Source: SIG452 sp045580405 (GTDB lineage: Bacteria > Bacillota > Clostridia > UMGS1840). Taken from it: a DNA stretch of 5,998 nt. Below the pieces are notes generated by a model that worked only from the letters and a program-made list of their open reading frames with translations, was not told the origin of the DNA and did not search any database. Made by a program: the position numbers and the translations under genes. The stretch lies in contig JAZNNT010000145.1 in NCBI GenBank assembly GCA_045580405.1, forward strand, positions 1 through 5,998, in the 5' to 3' direction. This document shows positions 1-4,964 of the stretch, piece after piece; within the stretch, counting starts at the first letter, position 1; every line of letters begins with the position of its first letter.

Positions 1-1179
1 GATTTCACCGAACACGGCACAGTCCGGCAACAGGGGAGTATTCCTGATTCCGGAGGCAATTGCCATAGCAATGGCAAGGTCACAGGCAGGCTCCGAAACT
101 GACAGCCCGCCGGTCAGATTCACATACACGTCTGAGTGGGGCAGCATACTAAGACCTGCTCGTTTTTCCAACACAGCGATAATCAGGTGCAAACGGTTAA
201 AATCAATGCCGGTTCCGGTTCTTCTGGGGTTGTTGTAGGCAGTTTTGGAAACTAATGCCTGCACTTCTGCCAAAATAGGACGGCTGCCTTCCAATGTACA
301 CGCAATGGCACTTCCTGCTACGCCGTTTACCCGTCCGCCGATAAACAGTTCGGAGGGGTTGGTAATTTGGGAAAGACCACCGGAGAGCATATCAAACACA
401 GCAATTTCATTGGAGGCACCAAAACGGTTTTTGTTGGTTCGGATTATTCGATATGCCGACTGCTTTTCACCTTCAAAATAAAGCACACAGTCTACCATAT
501 GCTCCAGCACTTTCGGACCTGCGATCATCCCGTCCTTGGTCATATGTCCCACAATGAACACACAGGTGTTGGTTTCTTTTGCATAACGCATCAGCCTCAT
601 GGTACATTCTCTGACCTGGGAAATGCTTCCCGGTGTGGAAGGGGCATCCTCTGTGTAAACTGTTTGAATGGAATCCACCACCAAAATACCTGGTTTTATG
701 GAATGAGCTTCGTTTAAGATAGCATTCAACTCGTTTTGGGCATAGAGAAAAATATCATCCTCGGAAGCATTCAGGCGCATTGCACGCATTTTTATCTGAG
801 TTTTGGATTCTTCTCCGGATGCATATAATACCCGTTCGCCGCTCTTTGCAAGCTTGCTGCAAATTTGTAATAGCAGGGTGGATTTTCCGATGCCGGGATC
901 ACCGCCCAGCAGACATACAGAGCCGGGGACTATGCCGCCACCAAGTACCCGGTTCAATTCGGAAAACCCGGAATCCATTCTGGGAACCGGCGTTAAGTCT
1001 ACTTCACGAACGGATTCGCTTTTTTGAGATTCGTGACCTACTGCTTTAGATGCGGCTTTTGTTTTGGTTACTTTTTGCTCAAAAAAGGTATTCCACGACG
1101 AACAGGCAGGGCATTTGCCCAGCCATTTGGAGCTTTCGTATCCGCATTCGTTACACACAAAAATGGTTTTTGTTGCCAT
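1..1179 (-). CDS. radA: DNA repair protein RadA (Sms), C-terminus cut by the window edge
   Basis: RadA is a RecA-like ATPase that helps process recombination intermediates (branch migration) in DNA repair; it acts in the cytoplasm on DNA. The 393 residues visible show the full family signature. There is an N-terminal four-cysteine zinc finger (C9, C12, C23, C26, with the typical YESSKWLGKCPAC context). A Walker A motif GDPGIGKST lies at about 93-101 and a Walker B segment ILVVDS at 165-170. The RadA-specific KNRFG motif is at 250-254. A Lon-like C-terminal domain starts near 295 (ILAEVQALV, NNPRRTGTGIDFNRL, VNLTGG) and runs to the edge at FGEI. Family members are about 450-460 residues, so roughly 60 are missing to the left. 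The ATG at 1179 is preceded on the minus strand by AAAAGGA (1187-1193) at 7 bases. An in-frame ATG at 1218 would add 13 residues but has no ribosome binding site and no match to the family N-terminus. The next gene is divergent. Identification is secure. Confidence 0.97.
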   Translation of the reverse strand, partial: MATKTIFVCNECGYESSKWLGKCPACSSWNTFFEQKVTKTKAASKAVGHESQKSESVREVDLTPVPRMDSGFSELNRVLGGGIVPGSVCLLGGDPGIGKSTLLLQICSKLAKSGERVLYASGEESKTQIKMRAMRLNASEDDIFLYAQNELNAILNEAHSIKPGILVVDSIQTVYTEDAPSTPGSISQVRECTMRLMRYAKETNTCVFIVGHMTKDGMIAGPKVLEHMVDCVLYFEGEKQSAYRIIRTNKNRFGASNEIAVFDMLSGGLSQITNPSELFIGGRVNGVAGSAIACTLEGSRPILAEVQALVSKTAYNNPRRTGTGIDFNRLHLIIAVLEKRAGLSMLPHSDVYVNLTGGLSVSEPACDLAIAMAIASGIRNTPLLPDCAVFGEI

Positions 1180-1254
1180 GGTTTTATCCTTTTCGCATAC
1201 AGGGTGATTCCGGTTCATAAATATATAATGAATTATGCTGTCATTACCTCACCA

Positions 1255-1283
1255 ATTATACAATAAAATGCACAATTTGTCTA
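1255..1283 (-). promoter_or_regulatory. Predicted sigma-A promoter for radA
   Basis: Reading the minus strand, TAGACA (1278-1283, five of six matches to TTGACA) is followed after exactly 17 bases by a perfect TATAAT (1255-1260). Initiation would fall near 1248, giving a leader of about 70 bases before the radA ATG. The call rests only on consensus match and spacing. Confidence 0.65.
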
Positions 1284-1286
1284 TAG

Positions 1287-1359
1287 TTTTTTGAAAAATT
1301 CTATTCATTTTGACAAAATGAAAAAAATAAATCAGAAATTGGTATTTTTTTTGAAAAAT
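1287..1359. repeat. Pair of 13-bp direct repeats between divergent promoters
   Basis: The 13-mer TTTTTTGAAAAAT occurs at 1287-1299 and again at 1347-1359, exactly 60 bases apart. Both copies sit in AT-rich DNA between the radA promoter and the glycosyltransferase promoter; the second copy ends 3 bases before the latter's -35. Each copy is close to self-complementary. The repeats could be a binding site or bent DNA, or simply the product of low base complexity. Confidence 0.35.
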
Positions 1360-1362
1360 CAC

Positions 1363-1391
1363 TTGCTTTTTTGGAAGAAATATGGTATATT
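1363..1391 (+). promoter_or_regulatory. Predicted extended -10 promoter for the glycosyltransferase gene
   Basis: TTGCTT (1363-1368) is followed after 17 bases by TATATT (1386-1391), with TGG directly before the -10 (an extended -10, TGn). Initiation would be near 1398, giving a leader of about 70 bases. That leader can form a small stem, GCGTCC (1414-1419) with GGACGT (1432-1437, one G-U pair), about 15 bases before the ribosome binding site. The promoter lies inside the longer reading frame that could start at 1291, which argues against that upstream start. Confidence 0.65.
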
Positions 1392-1467
1392 TTATGATGG
1401 TAAAAAGAGAAGTGCGTCCACGCATCAATGGGGACGTTTAAAAACGAAAATCAAAGGAGACACAAAG

Positions 1468-2706
1468 ATGCAGGCTGTTATTTATACACTCAGCTTTTTC
1501 ATTCAGGTTTTTGCCTATCTGATTACCGGATACCATTTTGTAGTTTCTATTTTTGCATGGTTTCCCAGAAAAGAAAAACCTTTCGTGGTGGATAAAAAAC
1601 ACACCTTTGCTTTGGTGGTTGCAGCTCACAACGAGCAGAGTGTAATCAGAAATATGGTAGAGAGTCTGGTTGCCTTGAATTACGACAACGATTTATATGA
1701 TATTTACGTGATTGCAGATAATTGTACCGACAAAACTGCCGAAATTGCAAGAGATGCAGGCGCCATCGCGCTGGAGCGTTTCAATGATAAGCAGCGTGGG
1801 AAAGGTTATGCAATGGACTGGGCCTTCAATAAAATTTTTGAAGGGGAAAGAGAATACGATGCGATTTGTGTATTCGATGCCGATAACATTGCTCACGGCG
1901 AGTTTTTAAATGAAATCAACAAACGTCTTTGTCAAGGCTACGAAGCCGTTCAGGGTTACATTGAAACCAAAAACCCTTACGATACTTGGGTTACCGCTTC
2001 CTACGCCATTACCTTCAGCTGTATGAACAAAATCTACCAGACCGCAAGATTTCATGCGGGGTTACCCAATCAGTTAAACGGTACCGGTTTTGCATTGAAA
2101 ACCGATATTATTAAGAAATTTGGCTGGGGTGCCACCTGTTTGGCTGAGGATATGGAATTTACCATGAAACTGCTGCAGCAGCATATTTTGGTTGGATGGG
2201 CTGAAAAAGCAATTGTGTACGACGAAAAGCCTTTGACCTTATCTCAGTCATGGAAACAGAGAGTCCGTTGGACACAGGGGCATGCAGATGTTGCCTCCCG
2301 CTTTGTTCCTAAGCTTTTAAAAAGCTTTTTTAAAGAAAGAAAGCTTTGCTTTTTGGATTGCGTGATATACCTTTCACAACCCCTTCTGATGATGATTCTT
2401 GCAATCACCTCAGTGGTTGGCACGATTCAGGGATTCTATCCGGATACCAAAATCTGGTTCACATTCTCTGATGTTGGTACACCAATTTTGTGGACTTTCC
2501 TGTATTTTTGTCAGCTTGCTTATATTCCTGCCATTTTGTGGTTAGAAAAGAAATTAACAGTCAAAACGGCGGTGTACTATATTCCGTACTTAATCTTTAC
2601 CTACACCTGGATGCCCATTGCGTTTATTGGTGTGGCGAAGAAAAACAAAAAAGAATGGTTCCATACCAAACACACCAGAACCATCAGCATCAAAGAAGTG
2701 GAGTAA
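1468..2706 (+). CDS. Membrane-bound family 2 glycosyltransferase (processive type)
   Basis: This 412-residue protein should transfer sugars from a nucleotide-sugar donor at the inner face of the membrane, building a polysaccharide or glycolipid; the product cannot be told from sequence. An N-terminal membrane segment (about 4-31) leads into a GT-A domain with AHNE (53-56), ADNCTD (83-88), the metal-binding DADN (137-140), an acceptor-site LAED (225-228) and the processive-type QRVRW (264-268). Three more hydrophobic segments follow at about 296-320, 336-358 and 367-390, then a basic tail. This layout resembles PgaC/IcaA, hyaluronan synthase and the cellulose synthase core. The start was chosen at the ATG with AAAGGAGA (1453-1460) 7 bases upstream. 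The same frame stays open back to an ATG at 1291, but that stretch is Lys/Phe-rich, has no ribosome binding site and contains the promoter. No exporter, deacetylase or PilZ partner is adjacent. The class call is firm; the substrate is unknown. Confidence 0.92.
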   Translation: MQAVIYTLSFFIQVFAYLITGYHFVVSIFAWFPRKEKPFVVDKKHTFALVVAAHNEQSVIRNMVESLVALNYDNDLYDIYVIADNCTDKTAEIARDAGAIALERFNDKQRGKGYAMDWAFNKIFEGEREYDAICVFDADNIAHGEFLNEINKRLCQGYEAVQGYIETKNPYDTWVTASYAITFSCMNKIYQTARFHAGLPNQLNGTGFALKTDIIKKFGWGATCLAEDMEFTMKLLQQHILVGWAEKAIVYDEKPLTLSQSWKQRVRWTQGHADVASRFVPKLLKSFFKERKLCFLDCVIYLSQPLLMMILAITSVVGTIQGFYPDTKIWFTFSDVGTPILWTFLYFCQLAYIPAILWLEKKLTVKTAVYYIPYLIFTYTWMPIAFIGVAKKNKKEWFHTKHTRTISIKEVE

Positions 2707-2739
2707 ATCGTTCCCTTTGCTGATACGAAACTGACAGGA

Positions 2740-2779
2740 AGGCCGCTGATGACTAAAGTCTGATCAGCGGTCTTTTTTT
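2740..2779 (+). terminator. Rho-independent terminator or attenuator hairpin
   Basis: The left arm 2740-2750 (AGGCCGCTGAT) pairs over 11 positions with 2763-2773 (ATCAGCGGTCT), with one G-U pair. A 12-base loop can close further through GAC/GTC. A run of seven T follows (2773-2779). It lies 34 bases after the glycosyltransferase stop and ends only 6 bases before the nifS ribosome binding site, so it may act either as a plain terminator or as an attenuator for nifS. Confidence 0.85.
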
Positions 2780-2785
2780 GATAGT

Positions 2786-2792
2786 AAGGAGG
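2786..2792 (+). promoter_or_regulatory. Ribosome binding site that sets the nifS start
   Basis: A strong AAGGAGG lies 9 bases before the ATG at 2802. In-frame TTG (2778) and GTG (2796) codons are poor alternatives: the first lies before the site inside the terminator T-run, the second is only 3 bases from it. Confidence 0.85.
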
Positions 2793-2801
2793 AAAGTGAC
2801 G

Positions 2802-3989
2802 ATGAATCGTCCGACCAAAACAATTTATCTGGATCACGCAGCAACCACTCCCATGCATCCTGAAGTGATTGATGCTATGACTGAGGTTATGAAAAATACC
2901 TATGGCAATGCATCTTCTGTGTATCATGTTGGGCAGGATGCCAAGGCTATGCTGGAGGAAGCCAGAAATTCTGTGGCAAAAAGCCTGAATTGTTTACCGG
3001 CTGAAGTGTATTTTACCGGTTGCGGTTCCGAGGCGGATAACTGGGCTATAAAAGGATATGCAATGGCAAACCGTCAGAAAGGGAACCATATTATCACGAC
3101 AAAAATTGAACATCATGCAGTACTTCATCCTTGTGAATATTTGGAAAAGAACGGCTTTGAAGTAACCTATCTTCCTGTTGATGAAACAGGGCTTGTTTCT
3201 TTGGATGATGTGAAGAACGCCATCAAAGATACCACAATTTTAATTTCTGTGATGTATGCAAATAATGAGGTAGGAACCATTGAACCTATCGCAGAGATTG
3301 CAAAAATAGCCAAAGAGAAGGGTATTTGTATGCATACCGATGCTGTTCAGGCAGTTGGAGCAGAAGCCGTTGACTTTCAGGCTCTTGGGGTAGATATGCT
3401 TTCTCTGTCCGCACACAAATTTGGCGGTCCTAAAGGTGTTGGGGCTCTTCTCATCAGAAAAGGCTTGCGAGTGATTCCCTTTATGCACGGCGGTGCACAG
3501 GAACGATCCAAACGTGCAGGTACCGAAAACTTAGCAGGAATTGTAGGGTTGGCGAAAGCATTGGAAATTGCCGTGGCAACCCTTCCCCAAAAGCAAGCAC
3601 AGATCAAAAACATGAGAGATTATCTGATTTCTGAAATCGAAGCAAACATTCCTCATATCAAGTTTAACGGCCACAGAGAGCAGCGTTTAGCGAATAATGT
3701 AAACTTCTGTTTCCGTTATATTGAAGGTGAATCTCTGCTTTTGATGCTGGATATTAACGGTATTTGTGCCTCCAGCGGTTCTGCTTGTACTTCCGGCTCA
3801 TTGGATCCGTCTCATGTATTGTTGGCGTTAGGGCTTCCCCATGAAATTGCTCACGGTTCTCTGAGACTGACCTTATCTGCCAATACCACCAAAGAAGAAC
3901 TGGATTACACGGTTGCTAAATTAAAGGAAATTGTGCATCGGTTACGGCTGATGTCTCCTATTTATGATATGTCTTTAGAAGAGAATTAA
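2802..3989 (+). CDS. nifS: Cysteine desulfurase, NifS/IscS type
   Basis: This PLP-dependent enzyme converts cysteine to alanine and holds the released sulfur as a persulfide for delivery to the Fe-S scaffold; it is cytosolic. The 395 residues match the usual length of the family (about 390-400). Visible landmarks are YLDHAATTP at 9-17, the cofactor-stacking histidine in EHHAV (H104), HTDAVQ (D180, Q183), the PLP lysine in SAHKFGGPKG (K206), the RAGTEN loop (239-243) and the catalytic cysteine C329 in the mobile-loop motif SSGSACTSGSLDPSHVL, followed by SLRLTL (R355). The presence of that loop places it in the NifS/IscS group rather than the SufS group. It is followed after 17 bases by nifU, so the two form an operon and its sulfur acceptor is very probably that scaffold. 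No promoter is visible between the upstream hairpin and this gene. iscS would be an equally acceptable name; there is no nitrogenase gene here. Confidence 0.96.
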   Translation: MNRPTKTIYLDHAATTPMHPEVIDAMTEVMKNTYGNASSVYHVGQDAKAMLEEARNSVAKSLNCLPAEVYFTGCGSEADNWAIKGYAMANRQKGNHIITTKIEHHAVLHPCEYLEKNGFEVTYLPVDETGLVSLDDVKNAIKDTTILISVMYANNEVGTIEPIAEIAKIAKEKGICMHTDAVQAVGAEAVDFQALGVDMLSLSAHKFGGPKGVGALLIRKGLRVIPFMHGGAQERSKRAGTENLAGIVGLAKALEIAVATLPQKQAQIKNMRDYLISEIEANIPHIKFNGHREQRLANNVNFCFRYIEGESLLLMLDINGICASSGSACTSGSLDPSHVLLALGLPHEIAHGSLRLTLSANTTKEELDYTVAKLKEIVHRLRLMSPIYDMSLEEN

Positions 3990-4006
3990 GAAAGGAGTAA
4001 TATGTA

Positions 4007-4450
4007 ATGTATACAGAAAAAGTAATGGATCATTTTCAAAATCCCCGTAATGTGGGCGAATTAGACGGCGCAGACGGTGTTGGACAGGTTGGCAATGCCA
4101 AATGTGGCGATATTATGAAAATCTCTTTAAAGATTGAAAATGACGTGATTGTAGACGCCAAATTCAAGACCTTCGGATGCGGAGCGGCTGTTGCAACCAG
4201 CAGTATGGCAACCGAAATGATTATCGGAAAGACTTTGGACGAAGCTCTTTCTATCACCAATAAAGCTGTTGTGGAAGCCTTAGAAGGGTTACCACCGGCA
4301 AAAATTCACTGCTCTGTGTTGGCAGAAGAAGCGATTAAAGCAGCAATTCAGGACTACTATGTAAAAACCGGGCGTGAAGTTCCCGGAGGCGGATGCACAG
4401 GCTGTTGCGGAAGCTGTGGTCATGATCATGGTTGTGAAAGTGAAGAATAA
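4007..4450 (+). CDS. nifU: Fe-S cluster assembly scaffold, IscU/NifU N-domain type (clostridial)
   Basis: This is the scaffold on which sulfur from NifS and iron are assembled into an Fe-S cluster before transfer to apo-proteins. The 147 residues carry all the IscU-family cluster ligands: C33 and D35 in NAKCGD, C58 in TFGCGAA, and H101-C102 in KIHCS. LPPAK at 95-99 corresponds to the LPPVK motif recognised by the HscA chaperone in other bacteria. It is a stand-alone IscU-like domain; the central ferredoxin and C-terminal Nfu domains of nitrogen-fixation NifU are absent, as is usual for the clostridial type. Unusually, it ends in a glycine/cysteine/histidine-rich tail (about 127-143) with five cysteines (C130, C133, C134, C137, C143) and two histidines (H139, H141). 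The ATG at 4007 has AAAGGAG (3991-3997) 9 bases upstream; an ATG at 4002 meets a stop immediately. It shares an operon with nifS and is closed by a terminator at 4478. Confidence 0.95.
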   Translation: MYTEKVMDHFQNPRNVGELDGADGVGQVGNAKCGDIMKISLKIENDVIVDAKFKTFGCGAAVATSSMATEMIIGKTLDEALSITNKAVVEALEGLPPAKIHCSVLAEEAIKAAIQDYYVKTGREVPGGGCTGCCGSCGHDHGCESEE

Positions 4451-4477
4451 GCTCTCGCATTGATTATATTTATTGTG

Positions 4478-4508
4478 AAAAAACACCCTCATGTGGGGGT
4501 GTTTTTTT
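4478..4508 (+). terminator. Strong Rho-independent terminator after nifU
   Basis: The stem 4478-4490 pairs with 4495-4507 over 13 positions (core CACCCTC/GGGGGTG, one U-G pair) around a four-base loop ATGT, and runs into TTTTTTT (4502-4508). The A-run on the left arm means it could also stop transcription arriving from the right. It lies 27 bases after the nifU stop. Confidence 0.93.
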
Positions 4509-4557
4509 GTATCTGAAAAAGAGAAGAAGCGATTCTGAAGCAGCTTAGGAAACACAG

Positions 4558-4603
4558 CCTGTTTTGACAAAAAACATGGATATTGTTTTTTCACATGAAC
4601 AGG
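4558..4603. repeat. Interrupted inverted repeat
   Basis: Outer arms CCTGTT (4558-4563) and AACAGG (4598-4603) pair over 6 bases, and inner arms AAAAAAC (4569-4575) and GTTTTTT (4585-4591) over 7, separated by short unpaired bases and a 9-base loop. No T-run follows on the plus strand, so it is not a standard terminator. Its function is unknown. Confidence 0.45.
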
Positions 4604-4683
4604 TATAAAATTGTCCATTTTGTATATAATTATTAGTAAAAAATAACATTTTTCACAAAAAATATTAAATTTTTTTTACAAAG

Positions 4684-4724
4684 CCTAATCCCTTACGATA
4701 AGCGGAATCGGGTGGATTTTTAGG
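4684..4724. other. Potential structured RNA or DNA element, unidentified
   Basis: CCTAATCC (4684-4691) can pair with GGATT (4714-4718) and AGG (4722-4724), with TTT bulged out, giving 8 pairs. Inside, CTTA (4692-4695) pairs with TAAG (4699-4702) around a 3-base loop. The segment is clearly richer in G+C than the DNA on both sides. It lies upstream of the predicted promoter at 4767, so it would be transcribed only from an earlier start. I do not recognise it as a known riboswitch. Confidence 0.3.
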
Positions 4725-4766
4725 GCGTCGGAAATTGTCAAAAAAACATCAAAAACCCGAAAAAGC

Positions 4767-4795
4767 TTGACAAATGGGCATTTTTGTGTTATTAT
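4767..4795 (+). promoter_or_regulatory. Predicted strong sigma-A promoter with extended -10 for the 3D-domain gene
   Basis: A perfect TTGACA (4767-4772) is followed after 17 bases by TATTAT (4790-4795, five of six matches), with TGT directly before the -10 (extended -10). Initiation would be near 4802, giving an unusually long leader of about 163 bases. That leader holds the three TGTAAC hexamers (4865-4893) and an 8-base inverted repeat, CAGATTTG (4870-4877) with CAAATCTG (4903-4910). Confidence 0.75.
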
Positions 4796-4864
4796 GGGAA
4801 CAATCCGAAAAAAATAAAGGGCTGTTTTGAAGGCGAATTTCAACCGAAAACTTTGTCTTTATGA

Positions 4865-4893
4865 TGTAACAGATTTGTAACATTTCTTGTAAC
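4865..4893 (+). promoter_or_regulatory. Candidate WalR (YycF) binding site: three TGTAAC hexamers
   Basis: TGTAAC occurs at 4865-4870, 4876-4881 and 4888-4893. The first two are separated by exactly 5 bases, matching the established WalR/YycF recognition pattern TGTWAH-N5-TGTWAH; the third follows after 6 bases. The gene downstream encodes a 3D-domain cell-wall protein, the same class as the WalR target yocH in Bacillus subtilis. If the promoter at 4767 is the one used, the site lies at about +63 to +92, a place more typical of repression than activation. Confidence 0.6.
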
Positions 4894-4946
4894 CATCTTT
4901 CCCAAATCTGAATTTTATCCGGGAAGAAAACGGCTAATAAAAAAAT

Positions 4947-4953
4947 AGGGGGA
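4947..4953 (+). promoter_or_regulatory. Ribosome binding site for the 3D-domain gene; start codon ambiguous
   Basis: AGGGGGA lies 11 bases before the ATG at 4965 and 8 bases before an in-frame TTG at 4962. The spacing slightly favours TTG and the codon type favours ATG; the proteins would differ by one residue. A stop in the same frame at 4938-4940 rules out anything further upstream. Confidence 0.55.
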
Positions 4954-4964
4954 AATTTATTTTG

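Larger units (their letters stand above)
4509..4766. other. Gene-free AT-rich stretch between the nifU terminator and the next promoter
   Basis: I see no coding potential on either strand here. The stretch holds an interrupted inverted repeat (4558-4603), a very AT-rich block (about 4605-4680) with TATAAT-like words but no well-spaced -35, and a more GC-rich segment that can fold (4684-4724). A TTGTCA at 4735-4740 is the inverse of TGACAA at 4768-4773, which overlaps the -35 of the following promoter. Confidence 0.6.

Noticed and set aside
245..1266. Several plus-strand reading frames of 74-116 residues
   Set aside because: They lie in or mostly over radA on the opposite strand and read as its antisense shadow, with no family resemblance or ribosome binding site.
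1291..1467. A 59-codon N-terminal extension of the glycosyltransferase from an ATG-like start at 1291
   Set aside because: It has no ribosome binding site, is low-complexity Lys/Phe-rich, and contains the predicted promoter; the ATG at 1468 has a strong site and starts directly at the membrane segment.
2311..2352. AAGCTTTT repeats and a near-palindrome within the glycosyltransferase gene
   Set aside because: They encode a Lys/Leu/Phe-rich stretch between the catalytic domain and the next membrane segment; codon and amino-acid composition explains them.
4564..4592. TTGACA at 4564-4569 as a promoter
   Set aside because: No -10-like hexamer occurs at 16-18 bases downstream.
4708..4722. GGGTGGATT as a T-box leader fragment
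   Set aside because: The T-box TGGNACCGCG sequence and the specifier stem are missing, and the downstream gene is not an amino-acid or tRNA synthetase gene.
4681..4735. Possible c-di-AMP (ydaO-type) riboswitch, a class often found before wall-remodelling genes; the GGGTGGATTTTTAGGGCG stretch resembles part of it
   Set aside because: The GGGGGAACC-type core and the CCGAATCCGNCAGCTAACC-type segment are absent, and the stretch lies upstream of the promoter rather than in the leader.
4894..4964. A second promoter between the TGTAAC hexamers and the 3D-domain gene
   Set aside because: TTTTAT and TAATAA are weak -10 candidates and neither has a reasonable -35 at the right distance.
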